In this document: positions 44,822 through 54,843 of the stretch, one piece after another
Numbering within the stretch: the first letter of the stretch is position 1
How the letters are laid out: the number at the start of each line of letters is the position of its first letter
NCBI GenBank assembly: GCA_024114885.1
Contig: CP099428.1
Coordinates: 1,240,001 to 1,304,000, forward strand
DNA length: 64,000 bases
Direction: 5' to 3'
Source of the DNA: Septoria linicola
Lineage: Eukaryota; Ascomycota; Dothideomycetes; Mycosphaerellales; Mycosphaerellaceae
Translations under genes and position numbers: made by a program
Notes under the pieces: model-generated
Told to the model about the DNA's origin: nothing
Database searches by the model: none
What the model saw: the letters and a program-made list of their open reading frames with translations, nothing else

Positions 44822-45178
44822 CTTTTGGAAATGAGGTGGACTAGGCTTGGGTATAGGAGGACAAAGACGATGTTTTCTTTGTGTGCTGTCAGTCTGCTAT
44901 ACTATATGCATGTCGCTATGCCGCTGGTAGATAAGACACTCCGATGTGTAGTCTTTCCTAATTTGGTAATGGCATCCTTCCGGCCGTGTCTCATGTCTGC
45001 TTAAAGACACGGCTCTCGTCAATGTAAGCATTTGACCTTTAGTACTAGCTTGAACGGTGTATTCTGTCTCGCTGCCATCTGTCGTCCATTTACTATCTTC
45101 TGAGCTCCAGCTCGAAGTCTTGGCGTGATGGCGGCGCCTCTGTGCCGCCTAGCGTAAGTATCAACTCCAGGCTCGATA
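44822..45178. other. Intergenic, cupin promoter
   Basis: Contains the upstream region of the cupin gene and the 3' flank of the membrane-protein relic. No gene recognised. Confidence 0.4.
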
Positions 45179-47480
45179 TTACTGCTTCGCATCCATATGA
45201 TCTTGTAGCTCAATACCATCGGCAATCACTTGCGCTGGTCCTGGAGGATACTGTTGCAGCGGGATTTCGTTTATGCTTGCAGCAAGTCCACGCTGATGCC
45301 CACGCTGCGCTTCCGTAGAGGAACTTCCTTCATTTTCGCTTCCTCCCAGACGATGAACACTGTGATCAGTACTGATCACCAGTTGCTCCAGTTCAGTGGC
45401 ATCAGCCTTGCAGAGATGGAACTTTTGCTTCCGCAACCTGCTTCCTCAGGGGCTCTCTGCCGACTGGGTCGTCCTCATCCATGTTGACATTGAGTCGGGC
45501 GTTTTTAGCCACGCGCACAATGGTCGAGAAGCTCGAAGTAAAGGATGCCCCAGTCTGTGCCATAACGAGTAAACTAGAAATGACACTGAGCGCCGAGCAA
45601 AAGACGGCCAATCCATAGGATAGCCACAGGCGCTGTTCACTGTAGCTGTAGATGTTGCCGTACTTGTTGAAGGTCACAGATACATTTGCTGGAGCAAATG
45701 GGTTCGTCGTGTTATATCTGACATTGTGTCAGCACTTCAAAACACTATAGTCTGTGAGGCGTCCCCACTGTAACAATGGCGAGCTTGCCATAGATATCGT
45801 GACATTGAAGAACAGCTCTTCTAGCGCATCCTTGAGTAGGTGGCCTCGAGGTGTCGAGGTAGGTGGTAGTAGGCGCAGCCATGCATCAAAATCACTGCCT
45901 GATGACTGTCTACTTATGTTTCGCGCAAGGGCAGCTGGAGGTTCAGCAGTGGCCAGTTGTAAGATCTCGCGAGTGCTCGACAGTGATGTTGCATGTATAT
46001 GAGCGTTGAATCTCTCATAAGGAATGATGCCATCGCTGCCGGAGTCATTGCCTGGAAGCACTGCAATGCTTTGATAGACTGGTGTATTGCTTGCCTCCAG
46101 TATCAACGGCAACATGGCCTGAAAGATAGCTGAGTATAAGTTCCAGGCATAAGAAGTCAGTATCAGTTCCGAGGGGGCACCGTCGTGTTCATTCTCCGTA
46201 TCCGAGGTCTCGTTTGTCCATGAAGCAAAGTGAGATTCACGATTATCATATTCCAGCTCGTCAACGGTCAATGGCTCTCCATGGAAGAGATGATGACATG
46301 CTGCGATTGCAACGTGTCGTTGTACGCGAATTGTAATGTGTAGTCGCCGATTGCCATGTCGCAATAGAGGAGTGTCGCCTCTTCGAAATAAAGATCTATC
46401 ACCGACGTGCCGTCGAAGGGATTTATGTCACTGATTTGCGTAACGAAGCTCCTGTTTACCGCCTGCGGAAATACAGCTACCGCAAGATTCTGACTCTGGC
46501 CCTCTTCCGATTCTAGGACCGACGGTGTCAGCTCCCACTCGCCTGTACGTTCAGACTGCTCGAAAGGCAGGGGAAACTCATTCTGCAAGCCAATTTGACT
46601 TGACCATGCGAGATGAGAGAACATGAACCATGCAGGTCCCATATCACCACCAAACTCGCGGCCATACGTAGTTGAATTGAGCGCTTTCTGTATGTTTAAT
46701 CGCGGGGGGCCGCGCGATATGTCAGGTTCATATCTTGACATACCAGTCTAGGCAGACGCACTTGGAGCTCCCAGGTCGCATCTGGGCCAGGAGGGCTAAT
46801 CGGAAGAATTGCTCCCTGAGTGACTGCAGCAAACGCGATCCGCATAACCTCGTGATGTGGACCTCCGGATTCGAAGTGTGAAACGTTTTCGCTCTGACTC
46901 TGTACGTAAGGTCGGATGAATTGTAAACTCTCAAATGCAGGCTGCGGTACCCGGAGGTATTCAGTGGAGGCCGGTTGGATGTTTTCGAAGACGACTGATA
47001 GCGAAGCAGGTGTAAGGATTGCCGAAATTGGGAGCAGCCTCTCTGAAGTCAGCAGTGTGATGTACTCATATGCTAGTGCGACATACCACACGATCGATGC
47101 AATCAATGCTGGCCATATGTGACGCCATTTTAAAGCAATGCCGATCCAAGCCAAAATGTCCGTGGGCGCGGACAACCAGGCATCGAGCTGGGCATTGCTG
47201 TAGTCCTTGGAATTAAGCTTCACGAAGAGAATCTGTAGATAAGCTGTGGACACAGCGATGACCAAGCTTGATCTCACCAGGAAAGCGAAAGCCGTGCCAG
47301 TAGAGATGTAAAGCTGCTGCTCACTGAGTCCTATGCCCTGGAACAATGTACCAACCTCAGATACTTATGTGCCCGAAAGTGATGCGTAAAGCGCAAGGTG
47401 GCCAAAGGCGAAGCAGAGTCCAGAAGTGAAAGCCGCAATCATGAGACATGGCGGCCGCCAATGTACATCCCGGAACGTGA
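45179..47480 (-). pseudogene. Decayed polytopic membrane protein (fungal DUF3176-like)
   Basis: A chain of coding segments on the minus strand fits one fungal membrane-protein family. An N-terminal helix region (CLMIAAFTSGLCFAFGHLAL) is followed by IGLSEQQLYISTGTAFAFLV and further helices, a long extracytoplasmic domain, a last helix (SYGLAVFCSALSVISSLLVM), and a cytosolic tail. Two good introns exist: 46688-46743 (GTATGT...ACAG) and 45718-45768 (GTGGGG...TCAG, CTGAC branch). Lesions: TAA at 47365-47367 in frame on both sides (CAA-to-TAA possible), a frame change near 46270-46360 that no splice pair explains, and one extra base at an A4 run (T4 at 45423-45426 on plus). No start codon could be placed. 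It is probably a pseudogene, but the homopolymer lesion may be technical. Confidence 0.7.
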
Positions 47481-48173
47481 GACGCTTGAAGTTGACTAGT
47501 TCGCATGGCAAACGCTGGAATTCTTGATACGGAGGAGCAGTTCTCTTCGATCACAACAACGATAGTGACTTGTGGGATTGCGACCAAATGTGAGCTGAAT
47601 ATGATTGACAAGTAAGCGCCGGTCAAAGCTAGAGCTCCTTGACTGCATCCGGGTGTGCGTGAAGTATGGCTACACAAAGGTGGGCTGTCACTTCGTGTCA
47701 ACTTCGGCCCTTCCGACGAGCTGCTTGTTGACGCATGCACTTCTTCAACGTGAAGAAGTGAGCAAACATCTTGACCATTATGTTCCGTTAATTTGTGCTT
47801 CATGGCCCTGTTCCCAACAGCTTTGCCGACGTCTTCAATGTGCGTACTTGATGGCCAACGCTATGAGAAACTGCCACCATGAGCCTGAGGGCGTGGTGGT
47901 GGCTATTTGCGCATCTGCTGTCCATCTGCTGGGTCCTTGAATCTTGTAATTCGGTCTGCAGCATCTGATCAAAGCGCGAGCAATGAATGTGGTTCATTGG
48001 CTAACTTAGGGAAGACGAGTGGAGTCAAGGCCGCAATGGGCATTTGAATCAGGGTGTGACGTGTAGCAAACAACTAGCAGTATAAGTACATGATACAAAT
48101 GGTCTCCTGAGCTAACGCTGTTTACCTCTTGTTCTCAGAAGATCTGCATTCATCAGAAAGAGCAGTACTGACA
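47481..48173. other. Intergenic, nothing recognised
   Basis: May include the missing 5' end of the membrane-protein relic on the minus strand. The last 100 bases lead to the reductase gene. No confident feature. Confidence 0.4.
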
Positions 48174-49296
48174 ATGGCCCCATCGAATGATACGATTTTG
48201 ATCACTGGTGGGACTGGTGAGTTGATCAAACAACCTGACTGATGCACGACACTCACTTATTTGATATGCAGGCTTCGTCGGTTCCCACTGCATTCTCCAG
48301 GCCATCCAAGCAGGATTCACTGTCCAGACAACCATTCGATCTCTCCAACGCGTCGACGACGTCCGCCAGTCCCTGCGCAATGGCGGCGCTACCGAGGCAC
48401 AGATCAAGAACGTGAAGTTCTACGAAGCTGATCTGACAAAGGATGATGGCTGGGAGCAAGCATGCACAGGATGCGGATATGTGCTGCACGTGGCTTCGCC
48501 GTTTCCTGCCAGTGCCCCCAAGGACGAGAACGAGTTGATCGTTCCCGCTCGAGAGGGAACGCTGCGAGCACTACGGGCTGCGAAGAAGGTCGGCACAGTC
48601 AAGAGGATTGTGCTCACCTCCAGCGTGGCAGCTGTGGTGTATGGACAAGACATGAAGCCTCCTGGACAACCTTTCACTGAGGAAGACTGGACGAAGCTGG
48701 ACAACCCGAAGATCCCTGTTGCTCCATACCAGAAGAGCAAGACAATCGCCGAGCGTGCCGCCTGGGACTTCATCGAGAAGGAGGGCAACGGCATGGAGCT
48801 GGTCGTGGTCAATCCGGTCGGCATCTTCGGACCGGTGCTCAGCTCTGACGTTGCAACCAGTCTAGAGCTGCCAATGATGCTGCTCAATGGCAAGCTTCCA
48901 GGCATACCAAACTTTGCAGTCAACGTTGTTGATGTCCGCGATGTCGCGGACCTCCATCTCAGAGCTATGAGAGATCCAAAGGCAGCAGGACAGCGTTTCA
49001 TCGCAACGTCTGATGATAAGACTGTTACCGTACGGGATGTGGTCAATATACTCAAAGAGAATCTGCCAGCGGCAGAGACCAAGAAACTGCCAACGAGAGG
49101 CTTGCCGGACTTCTTGATCAAGTTCGCCGCAATCTTCGATGGCACTGTGGCACTAATTGCACCAGAGCTCGGCAAGCTCAAAGCAATCTCGAACGCAAAG
49201 GCCAAGGAAGTGCTTGGGTGGCAGCCGAGGTCGACGACAGAGGCGATGTTGGAAAGCGCCGCGAGCTTGAAAAAGTATGGACTCGTGAAGGTCTAG
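48174..49296 (+). CDS. NAD(P)-dependent reductase, dihydroflavonol-reductase-like SDR
   Basis: Two exons, 48174-48216 and 48272-49296, with a GTGAGT donor, CTGACTGAT branch and GCAG acceptor give 355 residues. The nucleotide-binding motif TGGTGFVGSH spans the intron junction near residue 12. LHVASPFP and VLTSSVAAV support the extended short-chain dehydrogenase fold. Catalytic residues are the Ser of LTSS and the YxxxK motif in YQKSKTIAE. The C-terminal part (PNFAVNVVDVRDVADLHLRAM) is typical of dihydroflavonol-4-reductase/aldehyde-reductase-like fungal enzymes (yeast Gre2 relatives). It is expected to reduce small carbonyls with NADPH in the cytosol. It sits next to acyl-CoA-type genes on the right, so it could share a pathway, but nothing in sequence proves it. 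Confidence 0.9.
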
Positions 49297-49484
49297 CAGT
49301 ACGGCAGTCAGCAAACATCTGCCCCAGTCATAGCATGGAGACAGAATGTGGCAGCTTGAGCACTATCACGATGGGGTCGATCCGGCGTTATGGTCATGTA
49401 ACGATGTATGAAAGGAGGAGCATGAGTTCGAATGATACTTGTTATACAGAAACGCTAAGAGCCATGAAGGGCATCACATCAGAT

Positions 49485-51218
49485 CTATGCGGCAGTCCGC
49501 CATTGCAGACCTTTCTGTCCGCCGTTTGGCACTGGTCCCCACTCCCACCTAGGACTGGACTCGGCACTCTCGAACTTGATACCGGGCGCCAGGAGCTTGT
49601 GCTTCTTACCATACTTGGTCTCGAATTCCACGAAGCGTTCCTTCTTCTTGAGCACATCAGAGTGGTTCTCCCATGCCTGGACCATGATGTCGAGAAGATC
49701 TGTCACCATGTGGTGTGGACGCATCTCGCCAAATTGGTATGTCTCCTGCACCTTGGCGACAGTCTCCTTGTTGTAAAGGCCAAACTCGGGCTCAAGCTGA
49801 GCAGTGTCCATCGCCATCAGCGACACATGAGCGTGGTAGCTGCCGCCTTTCGTGGTGCGGTCTCGGATGCCGAGCAGTGTGACGAGCGCTCCGACAGCGC
49901 CGCTCAACATGTCTGCGATTGGCAGCGAAGGCAAGACGCCCGTACCTTCTGGCAGACCATACGCTAACCCATTGATGTACGAGCATCCGGACCCACAGTC
50001 GGCGATCTGCTGATAGCCAGGCCTTTCGGCATAGTAGCCATCTGGACCATAGCAGTTCAAGTCCACATAAACTGCGCCTCTCTTTCTCTGTCTAGCAATC
50101 TGAACGATATCGTCGAGACCGAAGCCCTTGCGCTCCAGAGACTTGAGTCGGAAACCTTGCACCACGACGTCGGCATCCTCGACCAGTTTCTGCAGCTCTG
50201 CTCGGTCTTCAGACTTGTTCAAATCGATGTCGGCGACACGCTTGCCGGCTTGCAATGTGACGCTCAAGAATCCCAGGTCTGGCAGATTTGAGGATTGGAC
50301 ACGAATCACATCTGCTCCGAGGGCGGCGAGATACGTGCCAACTGCAGGCCCAGCGATGACACGGGAGAATTCAAGCACTTTGACACCAGCTAGAGGTCTC
50401 TTGTCCTGGATGTTTTGCGGAAGAGGTACAGCGGGAGTCTCTTCTGTTCCTTTGACTTGGCGATAGTTGATCGCAGGATGCTTCGCCAGAGCTTTGCCAT
50501 AGGATGTCTCTCGCCAGGCTTTAGGCGACAGCACAGTCTGACCGACATATCCCTTCTCCACACAAATTGACTCCAGCTCTCGCGCAGACATGGACATCGT
50601 GACGGCCTTGATTCTCTCGTAAGCTTTCTCGTTGGTTCTCACACTTTCATCGTCTGCGTCCAAGCCAAAGGTTGCAAGGAAGCCTTTGGGATCAAGCGAA
50701 GAAAGGACTTGGAACCATTGCTGGTGGCCGTTCTCGTCTTTGGATGCGGTAGGGTAGATCGACCACGATCGGAAGCGCATAGGAGTCTTAGAGATCACGC
50801 CCTTGTCGACATCGATACCAGCTTTCTGTACGACTTGGTTCTTTTGGATGGCTTTCCAGTCTTGGCCGTCGACTTCTACTAGACCGACTGTGGCAGGATA
50901 TAGTGCTGCGAGATCAGTGTCGACATGAACATCTCCGGAATCAATGTTTCTGGTTGCGAGGATTTCCTTTGCTGTCAATCCGATCATGGCCTGGCATACT
51001 GCTGAAAAGGCCTGGGCTTTGATCGGACCCGGCAGGAGAGGCAGATCTTGGCCGGTGAACTGAACTTGCTCGAGGAATTCTGGAGACGCATCAAAGCCAG
51101 GCGTGATGCTTGCGATATGTTGCAAGAGACGTTCTGCATCTTGTGGTACTGGAATGAATTCCTTATCGGTGTATGAACCTGGTCCGTAGACGTCTGGGAC
51201 TGTTTCGTGCTTGGCCAT
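49485..51218 (-). CDS. Class III CoA-transferase (CaiB/BaiF family)
   Basis: Read from the ATG at 51218 (MAKHETVPDVYG), 577 residues; in-frame ATGs at 51251 and 51299 would add up to 27 residues. The catalytic C-terminal half has the family signature LAGVKVLEFSRVIAGPAVGTYLAALGADVI, then VTLQAGKRVADIDLNKSEDRAELQKLVEDADVVVQGFR, GPDGYYAERPGYQQIADCGSG and LPIADMLSGAVGALVTLLGI. The N-terminal 270 residues look like a degenerate second copy of the same fold, a layout seen in fungal members. The family transfers CoA between carboxylic acids; substrates range from carnitine to aromatic and alpha-methyl acids. In this copy the usual catalytic aspartate region is not clearly resolved, so activity is likely but not certain. 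It is divergent from the dehydrogenase gene at 51896. Confidence 0.88.
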   Translation of the reverse strand: MAKHETVPDVYGPGSYTDKEFIPVPQDAERLLQHIASITPGFDASPEFLEQVQFTGQDLPLLPGPIKAQAFSAVCQAMIGLTAKEILATRNIDSGDVHVDTDLAALYPATVGLVEVDGQDWKAIQKNQVVQKAGIDVDKGVISKTPMRFRSWSIYPTASKDENGHQQWFQVLSSLDPKGFLATFGLDADDESVRTNEKAYERIKAVTMSMSARELESICVEKGYVGQTVLSPKAWRETSYGKALAKHPAINYRQVKGTEETPAVPLPQNIQDKRPLAGVKVLEFSRVIAGPAVGTYLAALGADVIRVQSSNLPDLGFLSVTLQAGKRVADIDLNKSEDRAELQKLVEDADVVVQGFRLKSLERKGFGLDDIVQIARQRKRGAVYVDLNCYGPDGYYAERPGYQQIADCGSGCSYINGLAYGLPEGTGVLPSLPIADMLSGAVGALVTLLGIRDRTTKGGSYHAHVSLMAMDTAQLEPEFGLYNKETVAKVQETYQFGEMRPHHMVTDLLDIMVQAWENHSDVLKKKERFVEFETKYGKKHKLLAPGIKFESAESSPRWEWGPVPNGGQKGLQWRTAA

Positions 51219-51895
51219 ACTGTGGATTTGAGATGTGTTGCCACTGGTCATCAGTGTAGATCGAATACTGGAACAGCGCTGGACAGCTGGATATATCAAT
51301 TGACCTACCTCGGCCGTTCGGCCTCCAAAACGTGACGTTTGCTGATCACGGAGCGGGCACGGATGAGCCCGTCGTCATGTTGCAAGAGATATCAACATCT
51401 TCATGAACGTTGCCATGGGAAGTCCACATCGATTTGATCTTTGCAGACGTGCTCGACGGTGTTCTCTCGGTGACGCGAAGCAGTTGTGAAAGCGATCTGG
51501 AGTGTGGCGAGAAATCTCCGTCATCTGTTCGTGAGCCGAAGAAGTCCCAGCTCGTCAAGATCAGAACTTCGGCTTCAGCTCCTTAGGTCTCACATGTTGT
51601 GAAGTCTTCACTTGCTGCATCGCGATTTGTGCAGAGTTGACTTAGCACTAGAGGCTGCGACACCGGTCCTCATGGGTGGTTGTCGGCTTTCGTCATGCCG
51701 TATCGACACTATCTTTACCCCGAAGGTACAGTATTCGGCCAGGTTACCGACACCGATGATGCAGTCGAGCAAAACAACACCTAGATCCGCCTGCAAGGCC
51801 TGGAAGTGAATGAAACTACAAGGCTCCACCTCTCACGAAAGCATAGATGATGGATGTCGCAGCCCTTGCTCTCGGTCTCTTCCTGATTCCACAAT
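51219..51895. promoter_or_regulatory. Shared divergent promoter, CoA-transferase and dehydrogenase
   Basis: About 680 bases separate the two divergent start codons. No TATA box or repeated operator was recognised. Shared control is inferred from position and function. Confidence 0.4.
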
Positions 51896-53103
51896 ATGCT
51901 TTCCTCCTTAGCTCGACTCGTGACAAGAAGAACAACAGCAACGACAACAAGTACTTCCACCGCTGCACACACCATTGCAAATCGTATCATCACTCCAACC
52001 GCAGCACGAGGCATCGAAACCATGGCCGCAGAGCAGAGGAAGACTATCGCCGTGGTCGGCACAGGCGTGATCGGGAGGTCATGGACGACCCTCTTCCTCG
52101 CCAAAGGCCACAAAGTCATCGTGTCCGATCCAGCACCCGGCGCGAAAGAGAAACTAGATCAGTTCATCCAGAACGAGTGGCCGAGAATGCAGAAAGCTGG
52201 GGTCGTGGACGGCGCCGATCCTCGGGCGTATGGATTCGTGGAGGATATTTCGGACCATCTCGAGGGTGTTGATTTTGTGCAGGAGGTATGTTGTTAAGAC
52301 TTCGCGCGATGTTTTGATTCAGCGGATCTGATGTTGGTGGATAGAATGCACCGGAGAGGCCTGAGTTCAAGACGAAGCTGATTGGCAAACTTGATTCGCT
52401 TTTGCCCAAAGGCACGATTATTGCTTCGTCATCGTCTGGCATTCCTTCGTCACAATTTATTGGCGAATGCAAGAACGATCGATCGCGGGTCCTGATCGGT
52501 GGGTTGTGTCGTGTCAGCACGTATGCGTGACTTGCTGACAAACTTGTAGGACATCCATTCAATCCACCTCACCTTATTCCTCTAGTCGAAGTTGTGCCGC
52601 ACCCAGACACATCCTCAGACGCAGTCGAACGGGCCATCGACTTCTACAAATCTCTGGGCAAAGCTCCTGTACTCGTCAAGAAAGAAACGCCAGGCTTCCT
52701 CGCGAACCGACTGCAAGCTGCTGTCCTCTCCGAAGCATACTCTCTAGTCTCTCGCGGCATCGCTTCCGCCGAGGATGTCGACACTGCCATGTCCACTGGT
52801 CCTGGATTGAGATGGGCCTTGGCTGGGCCCTATATGACAAACGTGCTAGGAGGTGGCAGTTCTGAGGTTCCCTTCAAGCATTTCATTGAGCATCTGGGCC
52901 CTGCTGTTGCTGGATGGAAGAGAGACATGGATGAACACAGCTTCTCATGGAATGATGAGGACGTTGAAAAGTTGACGAAGGAGGTGAAGCCGTTTGTGGA
53001 CAAGAGTGATACGGAAGGCGTGAGAAGATATATGGGTGATGGCTTGATAGAGCTTCTGGAGTTGAAGAAGGACAAGGCAAATTTGATTCAGGATAGATTT
53101 TGA
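51896..53103 (+). CDS. 3-hydroxyacyl-CoA dehydrogenase-family oxidoreductase
   Basis: Three exons, 51896-52285, 52345-52498 and 52550-53103, with GTATGT and GTGGGT donors give 365 residues. The first 42 residues are Arg/Thr/Ser/Ala-rich without acids until E41, a likely mitochondrial presequence. The second ATG at 52022 would give a version starting directly at the Rossmann motif IAVVGTGVIGRSW, so dual localisation is possible. The exon 2/3 region has the conserved ASSSSGIPSS and GHPFNPPHLIPLVEVV, where the His is catalytic. ETPGFLANRLQAAVLSEAY and the C-terminal helical domain complete the family pattern. The single C-terminal domain matches lambda-crystallin / L-gulonate-3-dehydrogenase and carnitine-dehydrogenase relatives better than the fatty-acid beta-oxidation enzyme. 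Divergent CoA-transferase context fits a catabolic unit. Confidence 0.9.
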
Positions 53104-53144
53104 TACCCAAAAAGCGATTGCAGTTCAAAGATGCTACGTCTCCT

Positions 53145-53561
53145 TCATACTGTAGAACATTCTGCTTGTAAGAATGGGGCTGTCAATTCACTGCCATCCT
53201 CGACAACAAAGCTATCGTCGTGGACCGGCACAACCGTGTAAACAATGACGTTCACTGCTAAAGTGATCGTCACCATCCCTGTACAGATCTTTGATATCAA
53301 GCTCATCCGAGACATCGCCACGACCTCCGACTTTGCAGCGCTTGTATCATCTCGGGCTTCGCCGTGAGCGAGATACGAGTCCATCTGACGACTGCGAGGT
53401 GCAGAGACTTCTGAATGGTGAAGCACGAGCGTTGCCATGATGTGATCCGCCAGATGTGGCGCGACAGCTTGTCCGCAACCACTCCGATGGCCACAGCTGG
53501 TTCTCGTATATTGACAGACTTGCGACGTCCTGCCATTCGTAAGTAGACAAACTGTCGACAT
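53145..53561 (-). CDS. Possible small single-TM protein
   Basis: Frame of 138 residues on the minus strand, convergent with the dehydrogenase and only 33 bases from the start of the beta-propeller gene. The C-terminal third has a hydrophobic segment (GMVTITLAVNVIVYTVVPV) followed by an acidic tail; the N-terminal part looks non-coding. A different frame (MAGRRKSVNIRE at 53536) may supply the true N-terminus through an intron I could not place. It may be a chance frame. Confidence 0.25.
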   Translation of the reverse strand: MSTVCLLTNGRTSQVCQYTRTSCGHRSGCGQAVAPHLADHIMATLVLHHSEVSAPRSRQMDSYLAHGEARDDTSAAKSEVVAMSRMSLISKICTGMVTITLAVNVIVYTVVPVHDDSFVVEDGSELTAPFLQAECSTV

Positions 53562-53594
53562 CTTTCCTACTCCATATCAGCACAACCCTTCAGC

Positions 53595-54596
53595 ATGCTC
53601 TACTACGACAACATCAAGCCTCCGACCCCAACAACGTTGTACATCTTGAGCATCTACAGAGCGACTCCAGATGTGCCTCTTGACACTCAGAGCATTGACG
53701 ACATCACGCATCGCGGGAGGGTATTGACTCTCGAGACTGGCAAAGATGCAGAGCCCATAACACTTCTCGATAATCTGCACATGCCAGACGGCATCACGAT
53801 CAGCCAGAAACTGGGTCGAATCTTCTGGACACAGATGGGCAACCCGCTTGCAAACGACGGAGCTGTCATGTCAGCAAATCTAGATGGTAGCGGTGCTATC
53901 AGTCTTCTCCCGCCTGGAGCAGTGCACACCCCCAAGCAGATCATCATTGATGAAGAGGCTGGCAAGTTATATTTCTGCGATCGAGAAGGACTTCGTGTCC
54001 ACCGCTGCGATCTTGATGGTGGTGGTCAAGAGATATTGGTCCAAACTGGCGATTGGGTTCTCAACAAAGATCATCAAAATGAACAAACAAGATGGTGTGT
54101 AGGCATTGCGATCAGTAAGAAGCTTGGCAAGATTTTCTGGACGCAAAAAGGCGCACCGAAGTCGAAACAAGGTCGAATCTTCTCTGCCAACATCGATATT
54201 CCTGCTGGCTTCACTGGGCAGAACAGACCCGACATCGAGCTTGTCGCAGGAGATTTACCAGAACCGATTGACCTCGAATTTGATGAGGACGCTGGTGCAT
54301 TGTATTGGACAGATCGAGGCGAGTTTCCTTTCGGAAACACACTCAACAAGAAAACTCTGTTGGGAGATGTCCCGGCCTCGGAGCAGAAGCTTGGTCGACA
54401 GATCCTCGCAGAAGGCTTTGCTGAAGCTATTGGGCTGGCACTCGACAAGGAGAACGAGTGCGCCTGGGTTGCGGACCTTGCCGGTCGTGTCTGGAAGTGC
54501 GATGTACGAAAGCCGGCGGCCAAGCAAAAGATCTTTGAGAGCGAGACGTCTGTCTTCACTGGCCTGGCTGTGATGCACACTGAAGCGTCGCTGTGA
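53595..54596 (+). CDS. Six-bladed beta-propeller (YWTD/SMP-30-like) protein
   Basis: Single frame of 333 residues. Repeated blades contain GITISQKLGRIFWTQMG, KQIIIDEEAGKLYFCDREG, GIAISKKLGKIFWTQKGAP, EPIDLEFDEDAGALYWTDRGE and GLALDKENECAWVADLAG. This is the low-density-lipoprotein-receptor YWTD or TolB-like propeller, as found in intracellular fungal proteins without a signal peptide. The charged loops differ from known SMP-30/gluconolactonases and I see no full metal-binding set, so the enzymatic role is open. It is co-oriented with the dehydrogenase and the secreted phosphatase-fold gene, possibly the same metabolic group. Confidence 0.8.
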   Translation: MLYYDNIKPPTPTTLYILSIYRATPDVPLDTQSIDDITHRGRVLTLETGKDAEPITLLDNLHMPDGITISQKLGRIFWTQMGNPLANDGAVMSANLDGSGAISLLPPGAVHTPKQIIIDEEAGKLYFCDREGLRVHRCDLDGGGQEILVQTGDWVLNKDHQNEQTRWCVGIAISKKLGKIFWTQKGAPKSKQGRIFSANIDIPAGFTGQNRPDIELVAGDLPEPIDLEFDEDAGALYWTDRGEFPFGNTLNKKTLLGDVPASEQKLGRQILAEGFAEAIGLALDKENECAWVADLAGRVWKCDVRKPAAKQKIFESETSVFTGLAVMHTEASL

Positions 54597-54843
54597 GCGA
54601 TCCCGTCGTATGGGCAGCGTGCCTGCCGGCCTTGGCTTACATACTACCTTCCTGGCTGACCCTAGACTGCCGAGCGAAATCTCCCTTGGCATTGGCGCAG
54701 TGCAGATCTCTGCTTCGTGGCAGTGGTATTCGTGCGGATTGGCCTTTCGATGTCACAGGGGAAACTCTGAGAGCAGTATAGAAAGCTCGAAGCTGTCTGC
54801 AGACTGCACTATGTTGGGTCAGCAACGAACCTTTGAGCATACG

